Source: Pontibacillus halophilus JSM 076056 = DSM 19796
GTDB taxonomy: Bacteria; Bacillota; Bacilli; Bacillales; BH030062
NCBI RefSeq assembly: GCF_000425205.1
Contig: NZ_AULI01000001.1
Coordinates: forward strand, 1-64,000
DNA length: 64,000 nucleotides
Reading direction: 5' to 3'
Of this stretch, positions 53,800 to 63,470 are shown in pieces (position 1 is the stretch's first letter; each line of letters opens with the position of its first letter). The position numbers and the translations under genes are program-made. Under the pieces are notes generated by a model that saw only the letters and a list, made by a program, of their open reading frames with translations, did not search any database and had not been told where the DNA came from.

Positions 53800-55458
53800 A
53801 TGAAGAAACGTTCATGGCTATTTGCACTTGTCAGTATCCTGATGTTATCCATTTTCCTAGTCGCATGTAACAACGGCGACGAAGACGAAGCATCAAATGA
53901 AGCCGATGACACAGAAGAAACCAACACGGAAGAAACGACAGACACAGAAGAAGCTTCAAGCGGCGAAAGCCAAGACACACTAGTCTACGCACGAGGCGGG
54001 GACTCTACTTCTCTTGACCCTATTACAACAACTGAAGGAGAAGCATTCCGTGTTACGGAGAATATCTTTGAAACGCTTGTAAACTATGAAGAAGATAGCA
54101 CTGAGCTTACACAAGGCCTCGCCAACGATTGGCAGATTTCAGAAGATGGCCTTACGTACACGTTCACATTAGAGGAAGGCGTGAAATTCCATGACGGTAC
54201 AGATTTCAACGCTGAAGCGGTTGTATTTAACTTCGAGCGTTGGATGAATGGAAATGACGAACAATTCCCTTACTACACGATGTTTGGTGGATTCAAGGGC
54301 GATGAAGGCCATGTCATCGAATCCGTTACGGCAGTTGACGAAACAACCGTTGAATTTAAACTAAAACGTCCACAAGCGCCATTCATTAAGAACTTAGCGA
54401 TGTCTCCATTCGGTATCGCTAGTCCAACCGCTGTTGAAGAGTCTGGTGATTCATTTAAAGAAAATCCGGTTGGAACAGGTCCATTTAAGTTCGTCGAATG
54501 GAAACGTGAAGAGAAAATTACACTTGAGAAGAACGAAGAGTACTGGAAAGAAGGAGTACCAAAGCTTAACAGAGTCATCTACACCGTTATCCCAGAAAAC
54601 TCCGCTCGTCTAAACGCGTTGAAGACAGGTGAAGTTGACCTAATCGATGGCGTGAACCCTTCTGATGTAGAAGGCATCAAGGGCGATGACAGCCTACAAA
54701 TTCTAGAGCGTCCATCCATGAACGTTGGGTACTTAGGATTCACAATGAACCGCGACACACCACTTGCCGATCAGAAAGTACGTCAGGCACTAAGCCACGC
54801 CGTACCTAAAGACCAGCTTATTGAAGCCTTCTATGCAGGTCTTGCTGAGCCAGCATCAACGGTTATCCCTCCTAGCATTGAAGGGTATAACGACGAATTA
54901 AATGGCTATGAGTATGACATTGAGAAAGCGAAGTCTCTTCTTGAAGAAGCTGGATATGCAGATGGATTCGAATTTGAACTATGGTATATGCCAATTGCAC
55001 GCCCTTACATCCCTGAAGGCCAGAAGATTGCTGAAGTTCTTCAACAATCCTTCGCTGAAGTGGGTGTGACAGCTAACCTTCAAACGGCTGACTGGTCCAC
55101 TTATCTTGAGAAAGCACGTGCCGGTGATTTCGATGCATTCCTTCTTGGCTGGACTGGAGACAACGGAGATCCAGACAACTTTATCTACACGCTTCTTGAT
55201 AAAGATAGCATCGGAAGTAACAACTACACGTACTACTCCAATGACGAGCTTCACGACGTTCTAATTGAAGCCCAGACCATTACGGACCAAGAGCAACGTA
55301 ACGAACTTTATAAACAAGCACAAGAAATCATTCAAGATGACGCACCTTGGGTTCCACTTGTACACTCAACTCCTGTCGTTGCTGCTAAAGCAAATCTATC
55401 AGGCTATGTTCCACATCCAACTGGTTCTGAGCCTGTCACAAACGTCGAGTTTAAGTAA
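53800..55458 (+). CDS. Peptide ABC transporter binding lipoprotein
   Basis: This 552-residue solute-binding protein (SBP_bac_5) has a lipoprotein signal ending LVACNN (Cys near 23) and a strongly acidic Glu/Thr/Asp linker (about 25-60). The SBP_bac_5 fold follows, with LTYTFTLEEGVKFHDGTDFNAEAVVFNFERW. The acidic linker suits a salt-adapted surface. The ligand may be di- or oligopeptides, or glutathione or nickel complexes as in related systems. The gene is followed by an intercistronic hairpin. Confidence 0.93.
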   Translation: MKKRSWLFALVSILMLSIFLVACNNGDEDEASNEADDTEETNTEETTDTEEASSGESQDTLVYARGGDSTSLDPITTTEGEAFRVTENIFETLVNYEEDSTELTQGLANDWQISEDGLTYTFTLEEGVKFHDGTDFNAEAVVFNFERWMNGNDEQFPYYTMFGGFKGDEGHVIESVTAVDETTVEFKLKRPQAPFIKNLAMSPFGIASPTAVEESGDSFKENPVGTGPFKFVEWKREEKITLEKNEEYWKEGVPKLNRVIYTVIPENSARLNALKTGEVDLIDGVNPSDVEGIKGDDSLQILERPSMNVGYLGFTMNRDTPLADQKVRQALSHAVPKDQLIEAFYAGLAEPASTVIPPSIEGYNDELNGYEYDIEKAKSLLEEAGYADGFEFELWYMPIARPYIPEGQKIAEVLQQSFAEVGVTANLQTADWSTYLEKARAGDFDAFLLGWTGDNGDPDNFIYTLLDKDSIGSNNYTYYSNDELHDVLIEAQTITDQEQRNELYKQAQEIIQDDAPWVPLVHSTPVVAAKANLSGYVPHPTGSEPVTNVEFK

Positions 55459-55471
55459 ACCTAGTGGGAGT

Positions 55472-55503
55472 AAACCCTTTCCGTCCTGGTGCGGAGAGGG
55501 TTT
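55472..55503 (+). other. Intercistronic stem-loop
   Basis: AAACCCTTTCCG (55472-55483) and CGGAGAGGGTTT (55492-55503) form a 12-bp stem with one T-G pair but no T-run after it. It lies between the binding-protein and permease genes and may protect the upstream mRNA, giving more binding protein than permease. Confidence 0.7.
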
Positions 55504-55527
55504 CTCTACGATTTAGGAGGTGGGCAT

Positions 55528-56532
55528 ATGGCAGCTTATACAATCCGCCGTCTGTTGTTATTAATCCCCGTACTATTCGGAATGAGTTTGTTGGTCTTTT
55601 CTATTATTTATCTAATCCCCGGCAACCCTGCACAAGTCGTTCTTGGTCAACGCGCGACTGCTGAAGCGATTGCTGAGGTTGAGAAACAGCTAGGCCTTGA
55701 CCAGCCTTGGTATATCCAATACTTCGATTATGTGGGTGGCCTGCTGACAGGTGATTTAGGTACTTCTATTAAGACGAAGACAGCTATCGCAAATGAAATT
55801 TGGCCCTACCTAGCGGCTACGATTGAACTCACGTTAATTGCCATGGTTATTGCCATCGTTGTAGGCGTAAATGCCGGCATTATTAGTGCTTGGTTCCAGA
55901 ATTCCTGGTTTGATTACGTTGCTATGGTATTCGCCCTCATTGGGGTTTCCATGCCAATCTTCTGGCTTGGGTTGATGGAACAATATATCTTCTCTGTTGA
56001 ATTACAATGGCTACCGTCTACAGGACGGGTCGATGCTTCAACTGTTGTAGATTCAGTAACAGGCTTATACTTAATTGACACCATGATTCATGGAGAATGG
56101 GAGCAGTTTGTAAATGTCATTCGACACCTGATTCTCCCAGGAATTGCACTCGCAACCATTCCAATGGCCATCATCGCCCGGATTACGCGCTCGAGCATGC
56201 TCGAGGTCATGAAGTCCGATTTCATCCGCACCGCTCGTGCGAAAGGATTGAACAGCTTCTTCGTAGTGTACAAGCACTCATTGAAAAATGCTGTCATCCC
56301 GGTTCTCACCGTCATTGGATTACAAGCAGGACTGTTACTTGGTGGTGCCATCCTAACAGAAACCATCTTCGGCTGGCCTGGCATTGGTCGCTACATATAC
56401 GACGCCATTTCTTTCCGGGATTATCCGGTCATTCAGTCTGGCATCCTTGTCGTAGCTACGATCTTTGTTGTCATCAACCTAGTTGTGGACTTGCTCTATG
56501 CCGCTGTAGACCCGCGCATTAAATACGATTAA
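55528..56532 (+). CDS. Peptide ABC transporter permease 1 (DppB type)
   Basis: This 334-residue membrane subunit has six helices. The N-terminus YTIRRLLLLIPVLFGMSLLVFSIIYLIPGNPA is diagnostic of OppB/DppB, and the EAA-type loop MKSDFIRTARAKGLNSFFVVYKHSLKNAVIPVLT (about 229-262) contacts the ATPases. The ATG at 55528 with AGGAGGTGG is chosen; an earlier in-frame start lies inside the hairpin. Confidence 0.95.
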   Translation: MAAYTIRRLLLLIPVLFGMSLLVFSIIYLIPGNPAQVVLGQRATAEAIAEVEKQLGLDQPWYIQYFDYVGGLLTGDLGTSIKTKTAIANEIWPYLAATIELTLIAMVIAIVVGVNAGIISAWFQNSWFDYVAMVFALIGVSMPIFWLGLMEQYIFSVELQWLPSTGRVDASTVVDSVTGLYLIDTMIHGEWEQFVNVIRHLILPGIALATIPMAIIARITRSSMLEVMKSDFIRTARAKGLNSFFVVYKHSLKNAVIPVLTVIGLQAGLLLGGAILTETIFGWPGIGRYIYDAISFRDYPVIQSGILVVATIFVVINLVVDLLYAAVDPRIKYD

Positions 56533-56546
56533 AAGGAGGCACATCC

Positions 56547-57440
56547 ATGAATGTAGCAAAGGAAACACAAACGTCCACTCCACCTGCAAAGTCAGATGTG
56601 TCCTCTCCGTGGCGCGAGGCGTGGCGTACGTTCAAGAAGAATAAAATAGCACTTGTTGGTGCATCCATTGTCGGCTTTTTCATTGTGCTCGCTCTATTTG
56701 CTCCGTTGATTATGCCGTATGATTACACGAAGCCAGATTTACTCAACCGATTAAAAGGGCCATCTGCCGATCACTGGTTCGGTACGGATGATTTCGGACG
56801 AGACATTTTATCCCGAGTTATCTATGGCGCACGCATATCGCTATGGGTCGGGTTCTCATCCGTCGCAGGGTCGATTATTGTAGGCTGTACACTCGGAATC
56901 ATCGCTGGGTATTACGGGAAATGGGTAGACATTCTAATCTCGCGTGTCTTCGATATTCTACTCGCTTTCCCAAGTATTCTATTAGCCATTGCGATTGTAG
57001 CCATTCTAGGCCCTGACTTGCAGAATGCCTTAATTGCAATTGCCATCATTAACGTCCCGAACTTTGGTCGTCTTATCCGGTCTAAAGTATTAAGCGTGAA
57101 AGAAGAAGAGTACATTACCGCTGCCAAGTCGGTTGGCATGAGTGATTTCCGTCTTCTCTTTCAACATATACTTCCTAACAGTATGACGCCAATTATCGTA
57201 CAAGGGACACTCGCTGTTGCAACAGCAATCATTGAGATTGCTGCACTAAGCTTCCTTGGCCTCGGTGCTCAATCTCCTGATGTTGATTGGGGGAAAATGC
57301 TTGCCGACTCCAAGCAATACCTTGTGAACGCTCCTTGGACGATGATTTTCCCTGGACTCGCGATTATGCTTACAGTCCTCGGATTTAACTTGATGGGAGA
57401 CGGTCTCCGAGATGCACTCGATCCGAAAATGAAACAATAG
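56547..57440 (+). CDS. Peptide ABC transporter permease 2 (DppC type)
   Basis: This 297-residue membrane subunit has the OppC-type N-terminal segment WREAWRTFKKNKIALVGASIVGFFI, the signature GTDDFGRDILSRVIYGARISL (about 79-99) and EAA loop KEEEYITAAKSVGMSDFRLLFQHILPNSMTPII (about 185-217). It forms the channel with permease 1 and ends the operon at a terminator. Confidence 0.95.
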   Translation: MNVAKETQTSTPPAKSDVSSPWREAWRTFKKNKIALVGASIVGFFIVLALFAPLIMPYDYTKPDLLNRLKGPSADHWFGTDDFGRDILSRVIYGARISLWVGFSSVAGSIIVGCTLGIIAGYYGKWVDILISRVFDILLAFPSILLAIAIVAILGPDLQNALIAIAIINVPNFGRLIRSKVLSVKEEEYITAAKSVGMSDFRLLFQHILPNSMTPIIVQGTLAVATAIIEIAALSFLGLGAQSPDVDWGKMLADSKQYLVNAPWTMIFPGLAIMLTVLGFNLMGDGLRDALDPKMKQ

Positions 57441-57444
57441 AATG

Positions 57445-57474
57445 AGACGCCTCCAATTGGGGGCGTCTTTTCTA
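57445..57474 (+). terminator. Terminator of the peptide ABC operon
   Basis: AGACGCCTCC (57445-57454) and GGGGGCGTCT (57459-57468) pair around AATT, one G-U pair, followed by TTTCT. Confidence 0.88.
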
Positions 57475-57581
57475 TCCGACGTTTTTATGACAAAACTAGA
57501 AGAATTCTCCTAATCCATCTATTTTCTGCTAAACTATGGATGTACTTATATTATTTTTCATTAAAAGTTAGAGGTGAACAA

Positions 57582-58883
57582 ATGGGGATTATGGGGTTTA
57601 AGAAAAGAGAGAAACCTTCCATATACGAGGAAAGTCATCACGTGCAGTACGGGTACGGGTTAGACCGCTACCACGAACTATCTAGTCAGCTTGATTTCAT
57701 GAAATTTACAGAAGAAGAACTACGCACTGCCAAATGGCTCTATCCGATTGTAGAGAAACATATTGACCGAATTGTGAACGAGTTCTATGAACAAATAGAA
57801 AAAAAGCCAGAGTTGAACGCAATCGTGAACAAACACTCTTCAATTGATCGACTGAAGAACACACTGAAGAAGCACATTTTAGAACTGTTTCAAGTCGAGA
57901 TTAACGAGGAATTTCTAGAGAAGCGTCTTATGATTGCAAAGAAACATATTCATATCCACCTTCCGACTCATTGGTATATGGGGTCATTTCAGAATCTTGT
58001 CTCCTCCCTCTCCACTATTCTCAGAGAGGAATTCAGTGACGATATCGATCAAGCATTTGAAGCATTCAAAGTTGTTCAGAAATACATGAGCATTGAGCAA
58101 CTCATTGTATTAAAAGCCTACGAAGATGAAAACAAACGACTCCGAGAAGTCAGTGAAGCAACCCAACAGGAAATCGTCAACCAAGTGGAGCACTATTCCA
58201 ATGGACTTGTACAGTATGGCGAAGAAAATTCGTCTAGAGTTCAAGAGCTAGTCGCGGGGGTTGAAAGTGTTGCAAATCACGCCCAAACAGGGCTATCTAT
58301 TTCCACAGAAGCCCAGAAGCTCGCTACAGAAGGGAAAGAGAACCTGGAGCAACAAGCAAAAAGCGCCCAATCTATCCTAGACCAATCCACGAGCGTCCAT
58401 AACAGTGTAGCAGCACTAGAGCGTTCGTCGGAGAAGGTAACAGAGTTTGTTGGCTACATGAGTAATATCGCTTCCCAAACGAATTTACTAGCATTAAATG
58501 CTTCCATAGAGGCATCAAGAGCTGGTGAGGCTGGTAAAGGCTTTTCAGTTGTGGCAGAAGAAGTAAGAAAGTTAGCAGCCCAATCACGAGAAATGGCTGA
58601 AACGATTACCGAAACGATTGAAGAGAATAAAACGAGCGTAACGAGAATCTCGACGTCCGTTGATGAGATGAAGCATTCTGTCGAGCATAACGCCAATCAG
58701 CTTAGTCAGACGATTGAGCATGTTGAACGCATTTTCCATGCCTTAGGAAGAAGTTATGAACAAGGGCAAAGTATTGAGAATGAAACGAAGGAAATCATGC
58801 ATATGGTTCAAGCCATCGGTGTTGAAAGTGAAAAGATTGTTTCTTCATTAGAACAACTGCATGAGGACATCCAACAGTTGTAA
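57582..58883 (+). CDS. hemAT: HemAT, globin-coupled oxygen chemoreceptor
   Basis: This 433-residue soluble receptor has an N-terminal globin-like sensor domain (about 15-175) and an MA signalling domain (about 250-430) with [28 protein letters not shown]. The probable proximal haem ligand is His122 in [19 protein letters not shown], matching the position of His123 in B. subtilis HemAT; the segment is unusually histidine-rich. It mediates aerotaxis through CheA/CheW. The start at 57582 with AGAGGTGA is preferred over 57540. Single gene. Confidence 0.95.
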   Translation: MGIMGFKKREKPSIYEESHHVQYGYGLDRYHELSSQLDFMKFTEEELRTAKWLYPIVEKHIDRIVNEFYEQIEKKPELNAIVNKHSSIDRLKNTLKKHILELFQVEINEEFLEKRLMIAKKHIHIHLPTHWYMGSFQNLVSSLSTILREEFSDDIDQAFEAFKVVQKYMSIEQLIVLKAYEDENKRLREVSEATQQEIVNQVEHYSNGLVQYGEENSSRVQELVAGVESVANHAQTGLSISTEAQKLATEGKENLEQQAKSAQSILDQSTSVHNSVAALERSSEKVTEFVGYMSNIASQTNLLALNASIEASRAGEAGKGFSVVAEEVRKLAAQSREMAETITETIEENKTSVTRISTSVDEMKHSVEHNANQLSQTIEHVERIFHALGRSYEQGQSIENETKEIMHMVQAIGVESEKIVSSLEQLHEDIQQL

Positions 58884-58884
58884 A

Positions 58885-58912
58885 GGAGGGCGCACTCGTG
58901 CGCTCTTTTTTG
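58885..58912 (+). terminator. Terminator after hemAT
   Basis: GCGCA and TGCGC pair around CTCG with flanking GAG/CTC, followed by six T. Confidence 0.75.
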
Positions 58913-58919
58913 AGGTTAT

Positions 58920-59249
58920 TTATTCAATATGCTTTAACTTGTTGTAAACGACTTTCTCCCCTGTGCCAGCGACAGGAACATAGCCTTTTTGTTTTATTTT
59001 TCCATTGAATGGGGTATAGGTGTAGTGGACATACAATTCGTCGACGAAGGTAACGGTTGCGGAGACACGAAGCCGATTTGATCGTGTCTCAATCGAATGA
59101 ATGTCTTCAGGGGCATACCCCTTCTCCTCAATCAAGTACGTCTCAACCCGATCGTGAAGCATCCACTCACGCACCTCGACGGTTATAAATGAAATAATAG
59201 GAAAGAGCATTAGAAAAAAGACTAGTAGGGCTCGTAAAGGAGCTTTCAC
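58920..59249 (-). CDS. DUF3139-like membrane-anchored protein
   Basis: This 109-residue protein has one N-terminal membrane helix (about 6-25). A small extracellular alpha/beta domain follows, with YLIEEKGYAPEDIHSIETR (about 38-56), similar to the DUF3139 family of Bacillus. Function unknown. It lies convergent with hemAT and upstream of nothing obvious. Confidence 0.65.
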   Translation of the reverse strand: MKAPLRALLVFFLMLFPIISFITVEVREWMLHDRVETYLIEEKGYAPEDIHSIETRSNRLRVSATVTFVDELYVHYTYTPFNGKIKQKGYVPVAGTGEKVVYNKLKHIE

Positions 59250-59367
59250 ATCTATTCATCCTCTCTATTACCCATTACCCAGATTATTTCCCATTTACAC
59301 GTGAAAATTCTGAAGTAATAGAGTCCTGTAGTTCGCATTGATACCACAATCGAATACAACAAACGAC

Positions 59368-59404
59368 AAAGAACGCTTGGATTTACTATCTCCAAGCGTT
59401 CTTT
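59368..59404. terminator. Terminator of the trp operon
   Basis: A 14-bp perfect stem (AAAGAACGCTTGGA 59368-59381 with TCCAAGCGTTCTTT 59391-59404) has a flanking TTTG on the minus strand after trpG. Confidence 0.9.
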
Positions 59405-59430
59405 CTATACTAGAGGATTGGTTAACATCC

Positions 59431-60027
59431 TTACGATTTCACTGTGAGCTGCTCCCCTACCTGGTAATACTCTAAGAAATTCTTGAGCATTTGTTTCCCG
59501 TAATCCGTGAGAATGGATTCAGGGTGAAACTGCACGCCTTCCACTGCATAGTCTTTATGGCGGACGCCCATAATCTCTCCATCAGGTGTGTAAGCCGTTT
59601 GTTCTAACACGTCTGGCAGCGTGTCGATTTCGGCGATAAGAGAATGATAGCGCCCAACCGTAATGGGTTTAGGCAGCTTGTTGAACATGGAACGTCCGTC
59701 ATGGATAATTTGCGAAGTCTTGCCATGGTACAGTTCTTTCACACGGCCAATCTTCCCACCAAATGCTTGTACAATAGTCTGGTGGCCTAAGCAGACACCT
59801 AAGATTGGAATCTTTCCAGCGAATGCCTGTACGACACGCAAGCAGACTCCTGCTTCATTTGGACTGCATGGACCTGGAGAAAGCACAATAGCATCTGGTG
59901 CCATCTCTTTAATTTCCTCAATGGTCACTTCATCGTTACGTCTCACGACCACATCTGATTCAAGTTCCCCCAGGTATTGGACAAGATTAAACGTAAAGGA
60001 ATCGTAGTTATCAATCATCAAAATCAT
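59431..60027 (-). CDS. trpG: Anthranilate synthase glutamine amidotransferase subunit
   Basis: This 198-residue class I glutamine amidotransferase supplies ammonia to anthranilate synthase (TrpE), and possibly to aminodeoxychorismate synthase (PabB). The triad is visible: Cys in LGVCLGHQTI and His-Glu in VQFHPESIL. Other signatures are MIDNYDSFTFNL and VLSPGPCSPNEAG. In B. subtilis this subunit is encoded in the folate operon and shared; here it is the last gene of the trp operon, 37 bp after trpA. The ATG at 60027 with GAGGAGA fits better than the TTG at 60033. Confidence 0.93.
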   Translation of the reverse strand: MILMIDNYDSFTFNLVQYLGELESDVVVRRNDEVTIEEIKEMAPDAIVLSPGPCSPNEAGVCLRVVQAFAGKIPILGVCLGHQTIVQAFGGKIGRVKELYHGKTSQIIHDGRSMFNKLPKPITVGRYHSLIAEIDTLPDVLEQTAYTPDGEIMGVRHKDYAVEGVQFHPESILTDYGKQMLKNFLEYYQVGEQLTVKS

Positions 60028-60064
60028 GCTCAACTCTCCTCTGCTCTCTCTTCTATTCTAGACT

Positions 60065-60886
60065 CTACTCATCTGTTGAAATCAAAGCTTCTATTTCTTG
60101 TTGGAAGGCTTGCAATGCTTCTTCTCTCGTATCCTCTTGAACCAACGCATCTGCACGGGCTTCTATAAGCTTCACAATCTTACTCCCGATAATGACTCCG
60201 TCGCAGTACTGGTTCAATAAGCGTACTTGATCGTTCGTAGATACACCGAAACCGACCGCAACAGGGACAGAACTATAGGATTTCACACGATTTAAGAAGT
60301 CTTCAATATTAGGCTGGATTGTAGCCCGCTCACCAGTCACTCCAAGACTTGATACACAGTACAGGAACCCTCTTGCTTGTTCCGCAATTCGCATCACTCG
60401 GTCCTCCGAGTTAGGAGCTACAAGAGAAATGAGCTCAATTCCGTACTCATTAGAAAGCTTACGAAGTTCTTCGCTCTCTTCGTAAGGAATGTCTGGAATT
60501 AATAGCGCATCGGCTCCATTCTCTCCTAATTCCTTGAATAGTCGTTCCAGACCATATTGCATAACAGGGTTATAATACGTGAAGATTACGACAGGAATCT
60601 CTAATCCACGTTCTCTCATCTTTGGAACAAGGCGAATGGCGCTCGTAAGATTCATCCCCTGCTCTATCGCGCGAGCAGCTGCTTCTTGGATGGTCGGACC
60701 GTCTGCTAACGGATCAGAATAAGGAACGCCAAGCTCAAGAACATCAGCCCCACTTTGTTGGAGACGGTACGCAAGTTCTACCGTGACATCAGGATGAGGA
60801 TCGCCTCCCATAATAAATGGGATAAACAGATTCTCCGTCTTTTTCAAACGCTGTTGGAATGTCGTTTCCGTGCTCGTCTTAGTCAA
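60065..60886 (-). CDS. trpA: Tryptophan synthase alpha subunit
   Basis: TrpA cleaves indole-3-glycerol phosphate to indole and glyceraldehyde 3-phosphate and passes indole to TrpB. The 273-residue barrel has [16 protein letters not shown], the catalytic Glu in [21 protein letters not shown] and the catalytic Asp in [14 protein letters not shown]. The likely start is TTG 60886 with GGAGGTGA; it overlaps the trpB stop by 8 bp, giving translational coupling. An upstream ATG at 60904 lies within the ribosome-site region. Confidence 0.96.
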   Translation of the reverse strand: MTKTSTETTFQQRLKKTENLFIPFIMGGDPHPDVTVELAYRLQQSGADVLELGVPYSDPLADGPTIQEAAARAIEQGMNLTSAIRLVPKMRERGLEIPVVIFTYYNPVMQYGLERLFKELGENGADALLIPDIPYEESEELRKLSNEYGIELISLVAPNSEDRVMRIAEQARGFLYCVSSLGVTGERATIQPNIEDFLNRVKSYSSVPVAVGFGVSTNDQVRLLNQYCDGVIIGSKIVKLIEARADALVQEDTREEALQAFQQEIEALISTDE

Positions 60887-62081
60887 GAGAATCACCTCCG
60901 TCAAAGTATTCCATAATCGTATTCATATCTTTATCTCCGCGACCGGATAGGTTAATCAACACCGTTTCGTCGGATTTCATCGATTTCGCTTCTTCAAAGG
61001 CTTGTGCCAATGCGTGGGCGCTTTCAATGGCTGGAATAATGCCTTCTGTTTGAGAAAGAAGTTTCAACGCATCTAATGCTTCGTCGTCCGTAACAGACTC
61101 GTAGCGAACTTGACCTGAGGAATGAAGGTACGCATGCTCTGGACCAATTCCAGGATAATCAAGCCCAGCTGACACGGAATACGGCTCGGTAATCTGTCCG
61201 TGCTCATCTTGGAGCAAGTACGTGAGTGACCCGTGGATAATGCCATGATTCCCTTTCGCCAAGGTGGCGGCATGCTCTGGACTTGTAATGCCGTGACCTG
61301 CCGCTTCAATGCCAACTAATTCTGTATCAAGGTTTAGGAATGGGTAGAACATCCCCATGGCATTTGAGCCACCTCCTACACAAGCGTAGATACGCGTTGG
61401 AAGCGCTCCCTCTATATCGGTAAATTGTGATTTAGCTTCATCTCCGATTACACGTTGGAAATCACGCACCATTTTAGGATAAGGGTGTGGACCTACAACA
61501 GACCCAATCAAATAATAATGATCTTCACAGTTTGCGACCCAATATCGAATAGCTTCATTCGTAGCATCCTTAAGCGTTTTACTACCAGAAGATACAGGCA
61601 CAACTTCTGCCCCTAGCAGCTGCATGCGAAAGACGTTGAGCTGTTGACGTTCAATATCCTTCTCCCCCATAAACACTTTACATTGAAGTCCAAGCTTGGC
61701 AGCAACAGTCGCGGATGCAACACCATGCTGACCTGCACCTGTCTCGGCAATGATTTTGTCCTTGCCCATACGCTTTGCTAGTAGCGCTTGGCCAAGCGCG
61801 TTATTAATCTTGTGTGCGCCCGTGTGGTTTAAATCTTCACGCTTCAAGTAAATCTTCGCTCCACCAAGTTGTTTCGTAAGCTGTTCAGCATACGTTAATG
61901 CCGTTGGGCGGCCACTATAGTCGTGCAATTCTTTCTCATAAGCCTTAACAAATCCCTCATCATTCAAGGCTTCCTCTAGTGCGTCTTCAATTTCCTTAAG
62001 TGGAGCCATTAATGTCTCTGGTACGAACTGGCCTCCGTATTCTCCGAATCTTCCGCGTGCATCAGGATAAATGACTGACAT
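60879..62081 (-). CDS. trpB: Tryptophan synthase beta subunit
   Basis: TrpB is the PLP enzyme joining indole and serine to tryptophan. The 400-residue protein has the family start [22 protein letters not shown] lysine in [18 protein letters not shown], the phosphate loop [12 protein letters not shown] and the C-terminal [11 protein letters not shown]. It overlaps trpF by 20 bp. Confidence 0.97.
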   Translation of the reverse strand: MSVIYPDARGRFGEYGGQFVPETLMAPLKEIEDALEEALNDEGFVKAYEKELHDYSGRPTALTYAEQLTKQLGGAKIYLKREDLNHTGAHKINNALGQALLAKRMGKDKIIAETGAGQHGVASATVAAKLGLQCKVFMGEKDIERQQLNVFRMQLLGAEVVPVSSGSKTLKDATNEAIRYWVANCEDHYYLIGSVVGPHPYPKMVRDFQRVIGDEAKSQFTDIEGALPTRIYACVGGGSNAMGMFYPFLNLDTELVGIEAAGHGITSPEHAATLAKGNHGIIHGSLTYLLQDEHGQITEPYSVSAGLDYPGIGPEHAYLHSSGQVRYESVTDDEALDALKLLSQTEGIIPAIESAHALAQAFEEAKSMKSDETVLINLSGRGDKDMNTIMEYFDGGDSLD

Positions 62082-62712
62082 GGATAGACCTCCTTACAAT
62101 ACTCTCAATCTTCTTCGTGTCTTTCTGTTCATCTGTTTCTGTTCCACTTGATACGTCTATTCCAAACGGCTCATAGCCTAACAATTCATCTACATTTTCG
62201 GGGCGAACGCCTCCTGCAATAAAGCATGGAACCCCTTGTCGCTTTCCTTCATTAATGTAGGTTGGAACATGACTCCAATCAAAGGAAATACCCGTTCCAC
62301 CGAATGCTCCTTGCACTTTGGCATCAATGACATACCCATCAATGATTCCTTCGTATAATTTCATTTGTTGCACGGCTTTTTCGTGATGAGGAATAGCCTT
62401 CCACACCGGTAAAGGAAAACGTTCTTTAATTGCAAGAATAGTTGCTTCCGTTTCATTACCATGAAGCTGTAGGATATCTAGGCGCGTTAACGATAAGACC
62501 TCCTCAATTCGTTGAATCGATGGATTCACAAATACTCCTACTATGCGTTGATGCGGCTTTGGTGGATGGTTCTTGATCCACTCATTGACAGCTTCCGGTA
62601 AGACTTGTCGCTTACTTTCAGCAAAGATAACGCCAATGTAAGGGGCACCGGATTCAACTGATTTCTTATAATCAGCCTGTGACCGATTTCCACACAGCTT
62701 CACTTCTGTCAT
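62062..62712 (-). CDS. trpF: Phosphoribosylanthranilate isomerase
   Basis: This 216-residue barrel enzyme converts phosphoribosylanthranilate to its carboxyphenylamino-deoxyribulose phosphate. It has the general base Cys7 in [12 protein letters not shown], and phosphate-binding [15 protein letters not shown] and IDVSSGTE near the C-terminus. It overlaps trpC by 4 bp (ATGA). Confidence 0.95.
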   Translation of the reverse strand: MTEVKLCGNRSQADYKKSVESGAPYIGVIFAESKRQVLPEAVNEWIKNHPPKPHQRIVGVFVNPSIQRIEEVLSLTRLDILQLHGNETEATILAIKERFPLPVWKAIPHHEKAVQQMKLYEGIIDGYVIDAKVQGAFGGTGISFDWSHVPTYINEGKRQGVPCFIAGGVRPENVDELLGYEPFGIDVSSGTETDEQKDTKKIESIVRRSIHVSHLS

Positions 62713-63470
62713 GTCTGTTCACGTCCCATCATCTGATTGATGACATCAGCCGGATGAGCTTCACGCATAAGTGCCTCACCGACAAGCACCGCTTTCGCTC
62801 CAGCTTGCTTCACACGATTGATGTCTTCATGATTGTAAATGCCGCTCTCACTTACAAGGAGACTCCCTTCCGGAACTGCTTTCGCAATAGTCTCTGTATG
62901 GGCAACCGTTGTATGAAAGTTTGTTAAATCCCGGTTATTAATGCCGATGATTTTCGGTTGGAACACCGCTAAGATCCCTTCAAGCGTCTCTTTGGCATGC
63001 ACTTCAACGAGGGATTCAAGCCCTAGGGAAGCAGCATAACGATACAACTCATATAGACGTTCAGGTTGTAACGCTTCACCAATAAGCAGGATGGCGTCTG
63101 CCCCTATACGAGCACTTTCTTCTACTTGCTTCTCATCGATAATAAAGTCCTTACGCAGGACAGGGAGCTTTGTCGCCTGTTTGACTGCAGTCAAATAATC
63201 TCGATGACCTTGAAAGTACATCTCATCAGTTAGAACAGAAATGGCGCTCGCTCCACCTTCTTCATAGAGCTTGGCGATTTCCACCGGTCGGAAATCCTCA
63301 CGAATCACCCCTTTAGAAGGAGAAGCCTTCTTCACCTCTGCGATTAATCCTACCGTCAACGGACTGTTCAATAACGCATCATACAATGAACGCGAATCCG
63401 TCTCGACTTGCTCGGGTTGTTGGTATCTCGTAATTTCGTCTTTCTTCGTCTCAAGAATCTGATGAAGCAT
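62709..63470 (-). CDS. trpC: Indole-3-glycerol phosphate synthase
   Basis: This 253-residue barrel enzyme has LIAEVKKASPSKGVIREDF with the catalytic lysine, VLRKDFIIDEKQV with the second lysine, IIGINNRDLTNF and LVSESGIYNHED. Length is normal. It overlaps trpD by 20 bp on the upstream side. Confidence 0.96.
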   Translation of the reverse strand: MLHQILETKKDEITRYQQPEQVETDSRSLYDALLNSPLTVGLIAEVKKASPSKGVIREDFRPVEIAKLYEEGGASAISVLTDEMYFQGHRDYLTAVKQATKLPVLRKDFIIDEKQVEESARIGADAILLIGEALQPERLYELYRYAASLGLESLVEVHAKETLEGILAVFQPKIIGINNRDLTNFHTTVAHTETIAKAVPEGSLLVSESGIYNHEDINRVKQAGAKAVLVGEALMREAHPADVINQMMGREQT

